A stretch of 64,000 nt of DNA from SAR86 cluster bacterium SAR86B (GTDB lineage: Bacteria; Pseudomonadota; Gammaproteobacteria; Magnimaribacterales; D2472), in contig CAJJAC010000004.1 in the NCBI GenBank assembly GCA_905181955.1, positions 1 to 64,000 on the forward strand. Direction: 5' to 3'. The notes beneath the pieces were generated by a model. It had not been told where the DNA came from. It worked only from the letters and a program-made list of their open reading frames with translations, and ran no database searches. Position numbers and translations under genes: made by a program. This document shows, piece by piece, positions 28,276 to 38,875 of the stretch (the stretch's first letter is position 1; every line of letters begins with the position of its first letter).

Positions 28276-31200
28276 ATGCCCGGACTATATAAAGATAATA
28301 GTTTTAAAGATAACTGCGGTTTTGGTTTAATTACTAATCGTAATGGCATTAGATCTCATTCTGTAATTACTAAATCTATTAATGCACTTAAAAGTATGAA
28401 GCATCGTGGTGGCATAGGTTCAGATGGGAAAACCGGAGATGGTTGCGGGCTTCTTTTTAATCTAGATCATGGTTTTTTTAGAGATTCAATTCTTAAAGAG
28501 CAAAACCTTGTATTGCCAAAATATTTTGCTGTAGCCCAACTATTTCTAGACTCTTCACTAAAAGAGCTTCCCCCCAAGTTAAATAATATTTTAAAAAAAG
28601 AAGGCTTAAGATTAGATACAACAAGACTTGTTCCTATTAATGTTGATATTTTAGGACCTATTGCTTTAGATTGCTTGCCAAAAATATACCAACTTTTTAT
28701 ATCGCCGATGCAAGATGATCTTTCAGAAGAATTATTTGAATCAGCTCTTTTGCAGGCAAGAAAATTTATTGAAGTTATATTTGATGATGATGAATTATTG
28801 TATGTATGCAGCATGTCTAGCCAAACAATTGTTTATAAAGGCTTAATGCTTCCAGATGCCATAGATTTATTTTATAAAGACTTACGTCAAAAGAACTTCG
28901 TAGCATCGATTTGTGTTTTTCATCAAAGATTTTCTACTAATACCAGCCCAAGATGGTACTTAGCTCAACCTTTTAGGTTATTAGCACATAATGGTGAAAT
29001 TAATGCTATTAGAGGTAATAGAAACTGGGCAAAAGCACGAAAACCAAGATTTATTACTCCTCTAATACCAAAACTATCACAGTTTAAACATTTAATTAAT
29101 GAATCTGGCTCTGATTCCTCTTCTTTAGATAATATGGTTGAGTTATTAGCAAAAGGTGGAATTAATATATTTAGAGCTATAAGAATGGTTCTTCCTCCTG
29201 CATGGCAGAATGGGCAAATTCTTGATGCAGAAATAAAATCATTTCATGAATATAACTCCATGCACATGGAAGCATGGGATGGCCCTGCAGGAATAGTAAT
29301 GACTGATGGAAAGTGGGCTATCTGTGTTTTAGACAGAAATGGATTGAGACCTGCTAGATATCAAATAGATGAAGAAGGTTTAATTACCGTTGCTTCAGAG
29401 ACTGGGGTTAATCCAACTGATGATTTATCTATCCTTACAAAAGGAAGAGTCAAGCCAGGTGGAATATTAGCTATTAATACTGAAACTGGTGAACTTCATG
29501 ATGAAGAATATATAGACAATCATCTCAAAACTCAGAACCCTTACAGAAAGTGGTTAAAGAAACATGCTGTGTATATTGAATCTTCTTTAAATGATTTTGG
29601 TGGTCCTGGCTTAAAAAAAATATCACAAAAAGATTTTTTAACTGCATCAAAATTATTTCTTTTATTTAAAGAGGAGCGAAGCTCGGTTATAAAACCTTTG
29701 GCAGTTGATTCTCAAGAAGGCACTGGCTCAATGGGCGATGATACTGCCTTAGCAGTCATGTCAAAAATGCATAGACAGTTATATGACTTTTTCAGACAAC
29801 AATTTGCTCAAGTAACCAATCCCCCAATTGACTCTTTAAGAGAAAAAAGTGTTATGTCTCTTGAAACATGTTTTGGGCCTGAATTAAATGTATATGAAGA
29901 AACAGCTGAGCATGCAAAAAGATTAATTACATCTTCGCCATTACTCTCACACAGAAAACTAGCTACGATATTAGAAAATAAATATTTTAAAGTTGCTGAA
30001 TTTTCTTTATCTTTTGATAAATCAATAAGTCTCAAGAAAGCAATAAAATTACTGAAGACTGATGTTGTAAATGCTGTTAAGTCTGGCGCATCAATTATTC
30101 ATCTAGATGAGCATCTTCCAAAGAAGGGGCAACTCCCTCTTAATGCTTTATTGGGCTTAGGGGCTGTTCACCAAGAGCTTGTTAGGCTTGGGTTAAGAGC
30201 AGATACAAATCTGATTGTTAGTTCAGCATCTGCTCGAGATACTCATCATATCGCATGCTTGATTGGTTTCGGAGCCACGGCAGTATTTCCATGGCTTGCT
30301 TATCAAAGTATCTTAGATTTAACTCATAAAAATGAGTTGAAGGGCGATGCAAACGAGAATTGCGCAAGATATAGAAAAGGAATTAATAAAGGATTGTTAA
30401 AAATAATTTCAAAAATGGGAATTTCTACTATATCTAGTTATAGAGGCTCACAACTTTTTGAAATAGTTGGCTTAAATACTCAAATTGTTGAAACTTGCTT
30501 TACTAATACCACTAGTAGAATTGAGGGAAAAAGTTTTAAAGATTTAGATAAATCACTTAGAAAGTTAGATGATTATGCCAGATCCAATCTATCAGATATG
30601 AATGTTGGTGGCTTATTAAAATACATTCATGGCGGCGAATACCATACATATAATCCTGAGATAGTTAAAAAACTACAAGAGGCAGTTTCTTCAAATTCAA
30701 TTGATTTGTATCAAGAGTATTCCAGGCTTGTAGATACTAGACCACCAGCAATGCTTAGAGATTTATTGGAAGTAAAAAAAGAAAACCCAATTTCTATAAA
30801 AAGTGTAGAAGATCAAAAATCAATCTTAACAAGATTTGATTCAGCTGGAATGAGCCTGGGTGCTTTATCACCTGACGCTCATGAGACTCTAGCTCAAGCT
30901 ATGAATTCCATAGGCGGTAGGTCAAATTCTGGAGAGGGCGGCGAAGCTGTCGAAAGATATGGCACAGATAAAATGTCTAAGATTAAACAAATAGCCTCAG
31001 GGAGATTTGGGGTGACACCTCATTATTTAGTAAATGCTGAAGTGCTACAAATTAAAATTGCACAAGGAGCTAAACCTGGAGAGGGTGGTCAATTGCCTGG
31101 TGGAAAAGTAAATAAATTAATTGCTAAATTGAGATATTCAACTCCAGGAGTTACTTTGATATCTCCCCCACCTCATCATGATATTTACTCAATTGAAGAC

Positions 31201-32703
31201 TTGGCGCAACTCATTTATGATCTTAAACAAGTAAATCCAAAAGCCTTAGTTTCGGTAAAACTAGTATCAGAACCCGGAGTAGGGACTATCGCTGCAGGAG
31301 TAGCTAAAGCTTATGCAGATTTAATTACGATATCAGGACATGATGGAGGAACGGGGGCAAGCCCCTTATCTTCAATCAGATATGCCGGTTCACCATGGGA
31401 GCTTGGTTTAGCAGAAGCTCATCAAGCTCTCCGTGAAAGTGGCTTAAGAGGAAATATTAGACTCCAAACAGACGGCGGAATGAAAACTGGATTAGATGTA
31501 ATTAAAGCTGCTGTTCTTGGAGCAGAATCATTTGGTTTTGGAACAGGCCCAATGATAGCTATGGGATGCAAATATTTAAGAATATGCCATCTTAATAACT
31601 GCGCAACAGGAGTTGCCACTCAAAGAAAAGACATTATTAATCATCATTTTATTGGTGAGAAAGAAAAAGTTGTAAATTATTTTAAATTTATAGCTGATGA
31701 TGTACGAAAACATTTAAGTGAAATGGGGGTCTCTAAATTAGAGAATATTATTGGGCAAACAGAATACTTAAATGTAATTAAAGATATGGAATCTCAGTAT
31801 AAAAAAGTAAATCTTGAAGATCTACTGTATCAAAATAAAACTATTAAAGAGCCTTATTATTGCCAAGTAAAACAAAATGATCCATGGGACAAAGGTACTC
31901 TTGCTAAGAAAATATTAAAAGATATAAAGCCATGTATAAAAGCAGGCAAGACAGAATCATTTGATTACAAAATAATGAATACAGATAGATCTATAGGAGC
32001 TTCGGCATCTGGATTTATAGCTAATACATTTGGTGAATCTGGATTAGAGAAACCAATAACTCTTAACTTTAAAGGTTCTGCAGGTCAAAGTTTTGGTTGT
32101 TGGAATGCAAGTGGTTTAAATATAGTTTTAGATGGAGATGCTAATGACTATGTTGGAAAGGGAATGAATGGTGGGAAAATAGTCATTAAAAATACAAGTC
32201 ATTACGCACAAAGTAGTGAGACAACTTTAGTTGGTAATACTTGTTTATATGGTGCGACAGGTGGGGAAATATATGTTGCTGGCTCAGCTGGTGAAAGATT
32301 TGCAGTTAGAAATTCAGGAGCAAAAGCTACAATTGAGGGAGCTGGAGATCATTGTTGCGAATACATGACAGGAGGCCAGGTTACCGTTTTAGGCCCAGTA
32401 GGTAGAAATTTTGGTGCTGGTATGACGGGTGGCTTTGCGTATGTTTTAGATGAGGATAGAACCTTCTTTGATAAATGTAATAGAGGTCTAGTAAATATAG
32501 ATAGAATTATTAATGAGGAAATGGAATCTCATAGAAAACATTTAAAAGAAATTATATTAAATCACTATCAAGAGACTAAAAGCTTAAGATCCAAAGAAAT
32601 GTATGACGATTTCGATAAATATGAACAACTTTTTTGGCTAGTTTCACCAGTAGCGCTAAATGTTAAAGATTTATTAAAAGCTACTACAGCGAATGCTGCA
32701 TAG
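28276..32703 (+). CDS. gltB: Glutamate synthase large subunit
   Basis: The 1475-residue catalytic subunit of NADPH-GOGAT. Residues 1-13 are a propeptide before Cys14 (DNCGFG), the N-terminal nucleophile of the glutaminase domain. The central and FMN-binding synthase barrel follow (SSLDNMVELL region, then GRSNSGEGGEAVERYG, SVKLVSEPGVGTIAAGVAK, ISGHDGGTGASP). The [3Fe-4S] cysteines are C-x5-C-x4-C in GCKYLRICHLNNCATG. A C-terminal right-handed beta-helix carries Gly-rich repeats (GMNGGKIVIKN, GMTGGFAYVLD). It is divergent from gltD, whereas the two usually form a gltB-gltD operon. It ends 1 base from the convergent aroB stop. Confidence 0.97.
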   Translation: MPGLYKDNSFKDNCGFGLITNRNGIRSHSVITKSINALKSMKHRGGIGSDGKTGDGCGLLFNLDHGFFRDSILKEQNLVLPKYFAVAQLFLDSSLKELPPKLNNILKKEGLRLDTTRLVPINVDILGPIALDCLPKIYQLFISPMQDDLSEELFESALLQARKFIEVIFDDDELLYVCSMSSQTIVYKGLMLPDAIDLFYKDLRQKNFVASICVFHQRFSTNTSPRWYLAQPFRLLAHNGEINAIRGNRNWAKARKPRFITPLIPKLSQFKHLINESGSDSSSLDNMVELLAKGGINIFRAIRMVLPPAWQNGQILDAEIKSFHEYNSMHMEAWDGPAGIVMTDGKWAICVLDRNGLRPARYQIDEEGLITVASETGVNPTDDLSILTKGRVKPGGILAINTETGELHDEEYIDNHLKTQNPYRKWLKKHAVYIESSLNDFGGPGLKKISQKDFLTASKLFLLFKEERSSVIKPLAVDSQEGTGSMGDDTALAVMSKMHRQLYDFFRQQFAQVTNPPIDSLREKSVMSLETCFGPELNVYEETAEHAKRLITSSPLLSHRKLATILENKYFKVAEFSLSFDKSISLKKAIKLLKTDVVNAVKSGASIIHLDEHLPKKGQLPLNALLGLGAVHQELVRLGLRADTNLIVSSASARDTHHIACLIGFGATAVFPWLAYQSILDLTHKNELKGDANENCARYRKGINKGLLKIISKMGISTISSYRGSQLFEIVGLNTQIVETCFTNTTSRIEGKSFKDLDKSLRKLDDYARSNLSDMNVGGLLKYIHGGEYHTYNPEIVKKLQEAVSSNSIDLYQEYSRLVDTRPPAMLRDLLEVKKENPISIKSVEDQKSILTRFDSAGMSLGALSPDAHETLAQAMNSIGGRSNSGEGGEAVERYGTDKMSKIKQIASGRFGVTPHYLVNAEVLQIKIAQGAKPGEGGQLPGGKVNKLIAKLRYSTPGVTLISPPPHHDIYSIEDLAQLIYDLKQVNPKALVSVKLVSEPGVGTIAAGVAKAYADLITISGHDGGTGASPLSSIRYAGSPWELGLAEAHQALRESGLRGNIRLQTDGGMKTGLDVIKAAVLGAESFGFGTGPMIAMGCKYLRICHLNNCATGVATQRKDIINHHFIGEKEKVVNYFKFIADDVRKHLSEMGVSKLENIIGQTEYLNVIKDMESQYKKVNLEDLLYQNKTIKEPYYCQVKQNDPWDKGTLAKKILKDIKPCIKAGKTESFDYKIMNTDRSIGASASGFIANTFGESGLEKPITLNFKGSAGQSFGCWNASGLNIVLDGDANDYVGKGMNGGKIVIKNTSHYAQSSETTLVGNTCLYGATGGEIYVAGSAGERFAVRNSGAKATIEGAGDHCCEYMTGGQVTVLGPVGRNFGAGMTGGFAYVLDEDRTFFDKCNRGLVNIDRIINEEMESHRKHLKEIILNHYQETKSLRSKEMYDDFDKYEQLFWLVSPVALNVKDLLKATTANAA

Positions 32704-32704
32704 T

Positions 32705-33778
32705 TTATTTTTTAAAGGCTTTTAATAAATTTAGATTGTTAAATTCATTTGTTTTAAAAGCATTACCTACTTTATTGAGTAATATTAAATTTAACTTACC
32801 CTTAGACACCTTCTTATCATTCATCAGGTAGGGTTTTAATTCAGCATAAGTATATTTTTTAAAATTTGGATTTAATCCCAATGAGGTAATTAAATGTTTA
32901 ATTTCATCTAAATCTTTTTCATTAATATAATTTTCAAGATAAGAAATTTCAGAAGCAATTACCATCCCTAATACAACCGCTTCCCCATGCGAGATGCCTT
33001 TATAATTATTTTTAGCTTCAATTGCATGACCAAAAGTATGCCCAAAATTAAGTAGAGCTCTGACTCCATTTTCTTTCTCATCTTGTGTAACAATTTTTGC
33101 TTTAGTCTTAATTGATTCGTAGACAATCTCTTCAAGGATTTTGAGATCTCTAGAAAGAACTAACCCTGTATTAGATTTTAAAATTTTATGAAGTTTTTTA
33201 TTTAAAATAAATGCATATTTTATAACTTCACCTAAACCAGATTTATATTCTTTGTCTGATAAAGTTTTTAGATAATCTAATGATATGAGTACTTTTTTAG
33301 GATTATAAAAAGCTCCTACTAGATTCTTTCCCTGTGCAATATTTATTGCCGTCTTGCCACCAACTGAAGAATCAACTTGTGATAAAAGTGTTGTAGGAAT
33401 TTGAATAAAATCTATGCCTCGAAGATATGTAGAGGCAACAAAACCAGTAATGTCTCCAACCATTCCTCCTCCAAGAGCAATCAAACAGTCTGTTCTGTCA
33501 AACTTAAGAGATGCTAGGTTTTCAAGAATTAAATTGAAAGATTTTATTGATTTAGATTTCTCTCCAGCAGGAAGAATATAGACATGAACTGTTTTAGAGC
33601 TTGGAATAAGTTTCTTTATTTCAAGTAGATATTTCTTAGGAATACCATCATCAGAAACTATAAGTATTTTATTGTATGGTTTGATTGCTAGAGAGATATT
33701 TCTTTTAGATATGGGCTTATCTAAGATTTCAACCTCATAATTAGTAGGTTTTTTACCAACTAAAATAGATTTAGCCAT
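32705..33778 (-). CDS. aroB: 3-dehydroquinate synthase
   Basis: The second enzyme of the shikimate pathway; it converts DAHP to 3-dehydroquinate using NAD and zinc. The 357-residue protein has the NAD-binding Gly-rich stretch ALGGGMVGDITGFVASTYLRG, IPTTLLSQVDSSVGGKTAIN, and the zinc ligands in GEVIKYAF (Glu), LNFGHTFGHAIE (His) and SHGEAVVLGM (His). It overlaps aroK by 8 bases, the usual aroK-aroB order, and both sit next to mrcA as in other Gammaproteobacteria, but the pil genes that often separate them are missing here. Confidence 0.97.
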   Translation of the reverse strand: MAKSILVGKKPTNYEVEILDKPISKRNISLAIKPYNKILIVSDDGIPKKYLLEIKKLIPSSKTVHVYILPAGEKSKSIKSFNLILENLASLKFDRTDCLIALGGGMVGDITGFVASTYLRGIDFIQIPTTLLSQVDSSVGGKTAINIAQGKNLVGAFYNPKKVLISLDYLKTLSDKEYKSGLGEVIKYAFILNKKLHKILKSNTGLVLSRDLKILEEIVYESIKTKAKIVTQDEKENGVRALLNFGHTFGHAIEAKNNYKGISHGEAVVLGMVIASEISYLENYINEKDLDEIKHLITSLGLNPNFKKYTYAELKPYLMNDKKVSKGKLNLILLNKVGNAFKTNEFNNLNLLKAFKK

Positions 33779-34280
33779 AGTTCTTAACTAATTTAATAAT
33801 CTCATTAGCAACTTCTTGACTACTTTTGTTTGAGGTTTCTACGATATAGTCAGCAACACTTTGATATAAACTTTCTCTCTTTTCATGAAGGTCGGTTAAG
33901 ATTTTTCTTGGATCTCCATCTTTAAGAAGAGGTCTGTCTTTATCTTTAGAAGTCCTATCTAGCTGAACATCAATTGGCGTATCTAAATAAAAAACCGTTC
34001 CTCTTGCTGACAAAAGATCTCTATTTACATCAGATAAAATGATACCTCCACCAGTCGAAAGAACAATAGAATTCATTCCAGCTAAATCATTTAACACAGA
34101 ACTTTCTCTTTTTCTAAAACCCTCTTCACCCTCAAGATCAAATATCCAATCAATAGTAACGCCTGTACCTTTTTCGATTTCATCATCTGTATCTAAAAAA
34201 GACAAAAATAATTCACTAGCAATAATTTTGCCAACTGTTGATTTTCCTGATCCCATAGGACCAACTATAAAAATATTCAT
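33771..34280 (-). CDS. aroK: Shikimate kinase
   Basis: Phosphorylates shikimate at the 3-OH with ATP. The 169-residue P-loop kinase shows Walker A GPMGSGKST, substrate-binding Asp in LDTDDEIE, Arg in GFRKRES, and GGG (STGGGI) of the shikimate-binding domain, with a lid around RTSKDKDRPLL. It is the first gene of aroK-aroB and is divergent from mrcA across a 109-base gap. Confidence 0.96.
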   Translation of the reverse strand: MNIFIVGPMGSGKSTVGKIIASELFLSFLDTDDEIEKGTGVTIDWIFDLEGEEGFRKRESSVLNDLAGMNSIVLSTGGGIILSDVNRDLLSARGTVFYLDTPIDVQLDRTSKDKDRPLLKDGDPRKILTDLHEKRESLYQSVADYIVETSNKSSQEVANEIIKLVKNYG

Positions 34281-34389
34281 ATTATGGGAAGGATTTTAAC
34301 ATTGAACTCTATAAAATAGTCTTTTAGTGCAATAAAAGATATATTCATTAAATCTTAGATTAAAATATGCACAATCAATTTTTAAAGTT

Positions 34390-36846
34390 ATGGCAAAAGT
34401 AATTAAGTTTTTATTCTGGTCTAGCATGGCTGTGACAAGCCTTGGAATATTAACAACATTAATCATTTTTCTTTATTTAAAACCTGATTTACCTGAGATC
34501 AGCTTAGTAAATCAATCCCAACTTCAAATACCCTTAAAGATTTATACCAATGATGGTGTTCTTATAGGAGAGTTTGGAGAAAAAAAACGAAGACCAATCA
34601 GTTTTGATGAAATACCAAATAATCTTAAAAATGCTTTTTTAGCTGCAGAAGATAATGGATTCTTTAAACATCAAGGCATCAGTTACACAGGAATTATTAG
34701 ATCTTTTGTAAGATGCATTGGTCCAAATGGATGCTTTGGTGGTGGTGGAACTATCACTATGCAGGTTGTGAGAGGATATGTCTTAACAAGAGATCAAACA
34801 GTAATAAGAAAATTGAAAGAAATTTTTCTTGCCTATCAGCTTGAAAGCTCGGCCAATAAAACTGAAATTTTTGAACTTTATGTAAATAGTATCTTTTTAG
34901 GAAATAGATCCTATGGAATTGAATCCGCCGCTGATACTTATTTTGGTAAAACCTCTAAAGAGTTGACTCTTGCAGAAAGCGCCTTGATTGCTTCATTAGC
35001 GCAGCTTCCATCAAGAGTAAATCCTATAAGAGCTCCAGAAAGAACAAAATCAAGACGAAATTGGATTCTTGGAAGAATGCTAAAACTAAAGTATATAAGT
35101 CATGAGGATTATTTAGTGGCCGTATCTGAGCCTGTAAATATTTCAAAGAATATCAAGTCTTATGATCTAGATTCACGACACTTAGCTGAATTAATTCGAC
35201 AAGAGGTCATAAATAGATATGGCTTAAGAGCCTATAGTGAGGGCTGGAAAGTCTATTCAACAATAGACTCAAAACTTCAGAGTAAAGCAATAGAAAGTAT
35301 ATCGGAAAGATTATCAGAATATGATAAAAGGCACGGATGGCGTTCAAAAAATAATTATTTAGAGATATTTTCTATAGAGGATTTAGATGCTTTATCAAAT
35401 CTTAATTACTCTCCTCTTACAGAAGGACTCGAAGAAAGTTTTGATTTTTTAGATATAAAAGACACTCTAATTATTAGAGTAAGAAATACTTTTGATTCTA
35501 ATATTTTTATGCATTCTCATCAAAGAGGGATAGTTATTGATGTAAATGAAGATAATTTTAAATACCTAAATGAAGATCTTAAAATTGTAATTCTTGAATG
35601 GAATGATGAAATTTATAAATGGGCGAGAAGGTATATATCTATTAATTCAAGAGGATCAGCACCGCAGAATTTTTATGATTTAATTAAACCAGGCGACTTC
35701 ATTTATCTCAAAGCTACGCAAGATAGTATCTTTTTAGATCAAATTCCTTTGGCTGAGGCTGCACTTATTTCTATAAATCCAATCACAGGGAGTATTTCAA
35801 GTTATGTAGGAGGTTCATCTTTTAATGATGGTCTTTTTGACCGAGTTAGACTGTCGTTTCCTCAAACTGGCTCAAGCTTCAAACCATTTGTGTATGCATC
35901 TGCCTTTGCAAATAATTACAATCCATCATCTCTTATTAATGATGCACCAATAATATTTAATGATGAGAATCTTGAAAGTTTTTGGAGACCAGAAAATTAT
36001 ACTGGAAAGTTTTATGGACCAACTAGATTAAGAGAGGGGTTGGTTCAATCTCTCAATATTGTATCTATTAAGCTTTTAAGGGAGCTAGGTATTTCAAAAG
36101 CAAATAATTATATATCTAAGTTTGGCTTTGAAAGAGATAGGCTCCCAAATGATTTATCTTTAGCGCTTGGATCAGGAAATTTTTCACCAGCTGAAGTAGC
36201 AAGATCTTATGGCGTGATAGCCAATAATGGTTACTTGGTAGATTTACACTATGTATCAAAAATTCTAGATAGGAATGGAAATCAAGTTTTTTTGCATAAA
36301 AATCTTGATGAGAATAAAGCAACAGATATAACTTCCAATATGACAGCATTTCCTTGGTTGAATACTACAGAGCTAGAGGCTAAAAAGCCGTATAGTCTGC
36401 TCAAAGAGGTATCTAATTCTGAGAGGGTTGTAGACGAAAGAGTAACGCATATTGTTAAAGATATTTTAAGGGAACATACTCGAAGAGGGTCTACTGGTCG
36501 TAAAACTAGCATCTTAAAAAGATCAGATATTGCAGGAAAAACAGGAACAACCAATGATGCAAAAAGCACTTGGTTTTCAGGCTTTCATGATGATCTTGTT
36601 ACAACTGTTTGGGTTGGTACTGATGATTTTACTTCTCTTGGTGATAATGAATATGGCTCAAGTATCGCTCTTCCAATTTGGGTCGATTATATGAGTTTGG
36701 CATTAGAGAATTTACCTGAATCAGAAGTTAAAATTCCAAGTGGTATATCTTATGTAAGGGTAAATAAATCAACTGGAGAAATTGCAAATTCTGGTGATAT
36801 AAATACTTATTTTGAATTATTTCTCAACGAGAATATTCCTAATTAA
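34390..36846 (+). CDS. mrcA: Penicillin-binding protein 1A
   Basis: A bifunctional class A PBP that polymerises and cross-links peptidoglycan. The 818-residue protein has a short cytoplasmic tail, one transmembrane helix (about residues 9-32), then a GT51 transglycosylase domain with catalytic Glu in AAEDNGFFKHQGIS. After an OB-like insert comes the transpeptidase with SSFKP (SxxK), SLN and KTGTT. The location beside aroK-aroB is the usual one for mrcA. Its stop overlaps the convergent slmA-like gene by 4 bases. Confidence 0.96.
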   Translation: MAKVIKFLFWSSMAVTSLGILTTLIIFLYLKPDLPEISLVNQSQLQIPLKIYTNDGVLIGEFGEKKRRPISFDEIPNNLKNAFLAAEDNGFFKHQGISYTGIIRSFVRCIGPNGCFGGGGTITMQVVRGYVLTRDQTVIRKLKEIFLAYQLESSANKTEIFELYVNSIFLGNRSYGIESAADTYFGKTSKELTLAESALIASLAQLPSRVNPIRAPERTKSRRNWILGRMLKLKYISHEDYLVAVSEPVNISKNIKSYDLDSRHLAELIRQEVINRYGLRAYSEGWKVYSTIDSKLQSKAIESISERLSEYDKRHGWRSKNNYLEIFSIEDLDALSNLNYSPLTEGLEESFDFLDIKDTLIIRVRNTFDSNIFMHSHQRGIVIDVNEDNFKYLNEDLKIVILEWNDEIYKWARRYISINSRGSAPQNFYDLIKPGDFIYLKATQDSIFLDQIPLAEAALISINPITGSISSYVGGSSFNDGLFDRVRLSFPQTGSSFKPFVYASAFANNYNPSSLINDAPIIFNDENLESFWRPENYTGKFYGPTRLREGLVQSLNIVSIKLLRELGISKANNYISKFGFERDRLPNDLSLALGSGNFSPAEVARSYGVIANNGYLVDLHYVSKILDRNGNQVFLHKNLDENKATDITSNMTAFPWLNTTELEAKKPYSLLKEVSNSERVVDERVTHIVKDILREHTRRGSTGRKTSILKRSDIAGKTGTTNDAKSTWFSGFHDDLVTTVWVGTDDFTSLGDNEYGSSIALPIWVDYMSLALENLPESEVKIPSGISYVRVNKSTGEIANSGDINTYFELFLNENIPN

Positions 36847-37412
36847 TCTTTAAAAGTTGCTAAGACTGCCAGTTTCCATATATTTTCAGAATAACTCGAA
36901 GGAGCTTCTTTGAATTTAGAGCGTATATACCTAGATACAGTTCCCTCTAACAAAGTAACTATTAATTGAGCAGATATACCTGGTTGAACAATAAGTTTAT
37001 TAGGATCTTCAGCCAATATTTGTTTAATATTTAACTCCAATCTCTCAAAAAATTGATTTACTGCATCTGTTACGTTTTGCTCATCAGAACTGAGTGCTTC
37101 TCTGGATAAAATTCTTGCAAAACCTTTATTCTTTTCAAGAAATATAATAAAAAATAGAAATATATTTTTTATTTTCTCTTCAGAACTAAGATCAGTTTTT
37201 CTAATTTCAGAACATTTAGAAAAAATAGCATCATCACAAAACCTAAAGAGTTCAGAAAATATTGATCTTTTACTAGGAAAATGCCTGTATAAGGCCGCCT
37301 CAGTTACTCCTGATTTTTTAGCTAAAATAGCTGTAGTTACTTTTGATAAGTTTCTTTCTTCTAGAAGCCCAGCTAGTGATTGAAGTATTATTTGTTTTCT
37401 ATCGCCTTTCAA
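36843..37412 (-). CDS. slmA: TetR-family regulator, SlmA-like nucleoid occlusion factor
   Basis: The 189-residue protein has an N-terminal TetR helix-turn-helix (TTAILAKKSGVTEAALYRHFPSKRSIFSELF), closely following the SlmA pattern including the IILQSLAGLLEE lead-in and the dimerisation half with RILSREAL and VSRYIRSKFKEAP. SlmA binds DNA sites over the chromosome and blocks FtsZ ring assembly there. Adjacency to algC also fits the usual slmA neighbourhood (coaBC-dut-algC/argB-slmA). A general TetR repressor remains possible. It lies 26 bases after algC on the same strand. Confidence 0.8.
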   Translation of the reverse strand: MKGDRKQIILQSLAGLLEERNLSKVTTAILAKKSGVTEAALYRHFPSKRSIFSELFRFCDDAIFSKCSEIRKTDLSSEEKIKNIFLFFIIFLEKNKGFARILSREALSSDEQNVTDAVNQFFERLELNIKQILAEDPNKLIVQPGISAQLIVTLLEGTVSRYIRSKFKEAPSSYSENIWKLAVLATFKD

Positions 37413-37438
37413 TTTTTAAATAGTAGTTTTAATTCATT

Positions 37439-38812
37439 CTAATGCATAGTTGGATCAATTTCAGGACATATTCTTTTAAATTCATTCATAAAATTTTCTT
37501 GTATTTCATTAAGATCAATTTCACTAGAACCTTCAAATCTTAATACTAGTTTAGGAGTTGTATTTGATGCTCTTAATAAACCCCATCCATTACTGAATTC
37601 AATTCTTAAACCATCAATTGTTATTTTCTTTCCATCCAAAGAGCACTCCTCTGCAAACTTTTTAACAATATCAAACTTACTATCATCACTCGCATAGATA
37701 TTAAGTTCGGGTGTAGAAAATGATTTTGGTAATTCAGAAATCATTTCATCTATTGAGGAATTTGATCTATTAATTAAATCTATTATTCTTACTCCTGCAT
37801 AGTGACCATCATCAAATCCATACCAATCATCATTAAAAAATATATGACCACTCATTTCTCCTGCAAGCAAAGCATTTGTTTCTCTAAGCTTATTTTTTAT
37901 ATGGAAATGTCCGGTGGGTGACATAATTGGCTCTCCACCATTTGTTTTAATAATTTCTGCAAGTAAGTTTGAGCACTTCACATCAAATATAATTTGACCG
38001 CCATTGTTTCTTGCTAATATATCTTTAGCAAAAAGCATCATAATTTTATCTGGAAAAACCACATTTCCTTTTTCGGTAACTAATCCAACTCTGTCGCCAT
38101 CACCATCAAATGCAAGACCAAGATCAGCATTTTCAGATTTAACCGATTTAATCAGGTCCTGAAGGTTTGCAAGCTTTCCCGGATCTGGATGATGATTAGG
38201 AAAATTGCCGTCAATCTCAGGGAAGAGATTAATTACATTGCAGCCTAGTCTTTTAAATAATTCAGGAGCAACACATCCAGCAGCGCCATTGCCGCAATCA
38301 ATTATAACTTTTAAATTTTCCGGTTTATCTAATGTTATTTTTTGTAAAACATCATTTATATAATCTTCAATGATATCTAATTTAATTATTTCTTCTTTGA
38401 TTTCATTGAAATCAAGAACAGATTTGGTCAATGATAATATTTCAGTACCTGACACAGGTTTATTATTAATTACCATCTTAATCCCATTATCATCTTTGGG
38501 GTTATGACTACCAGTAATCATAATACCGCTCTTAGAATCACTGTTCTTAGCTGCATAATACAAAATAGGGCTTGTAACTAATCCAATATTTGTAACTGAA
38601 ATACCTGATCTGGCTAAAGAGCTGCACATAGAATCCAATAACGTCTCTCCAGATAACCTCCCATCTCTTCCTACTGAAATTTGTGAAACGCCTTCTTCTT
38701 TGCATTTTAAAGCTATAGCTTGCGCAATAAGAGAAATTATATTTTCGTTAATTTCCGAAGGATAAGTACCTCTAATATCATATTCTCGAAATATAGATTC
38801 AATAACATTCAT
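37439..38812 (-). CDS. algC: Phosphomannomutase / phosphoglucomutase
   Basis: Interconverts hexose 1- and 6-phosphates, supplying GDP-mannose or UDP-glucose for envelope polysaccharides. The 457-residue protein is a four-domain alpha-D-phosphohexomutase with active-site Ser in MITGSHNPKDDNG, the Mg-binding loop FDGDGDRVGLV, sugar-specificity loop GEMSGHIFF, and C-terminal phosphate-binding RASNTTPKLVLRFEG. The length is close to Pseudomonas AlgC (463). It is divergent from ilvE, and slmA follows on the same strand. Confidence 0.95.
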   Translation of the reverse strand: MNVIESIFREYDIRGTYPSEINENIISLIAQAIALKCKEEGVSQISVGRDGRLSGETLLDSMCSSLARSGISVTNIGLVTSPILYYAAKNSDSKSGIMITGSHNPKDDNGIKMVINNKPVSGTEILSLTKSVLDFNEIKEEIIKLDIIEDYINDVLQKITLDKPENLKVIIDCGNGAAGCVAPELFKRLGCNVINLFPEIDGNFPNHHPDPGKLANLQDLIKSVKSENADLGLAFDGDGDRVGLVTEKGNVVFPDKIMMLFAKDILARNNGGQIIFDVKCSNLLAEIIKTNGGEPIMSPTGHFHIKNKLRETNALLAGEMSGHIFFNDDWYGFDDGHYAGVRIIDLINRSNSSIDEMISELPKSFSTPELNIYASDDSKFDIVKKFAEECSLDGKKITIDGLRIEFSNGWGLLRASNTTPKLVLRFEGSSEIDLNEIQENFMNEFKRICPEIDPTMH

Positions 38813-38875
38813 ATTCTTCCTTTAGTATTTACTTCTAGTTTGTCATAATACTTTACCTAAATTAACTCGCAACAA

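Noticed and set aside
28467-28814. 115-residue minus-strand open frame inside gltB
   Set aside because: Antisense to the conserved glutaminase domain of GltB; Ser/Asn-rich composition typical of shadow frames.
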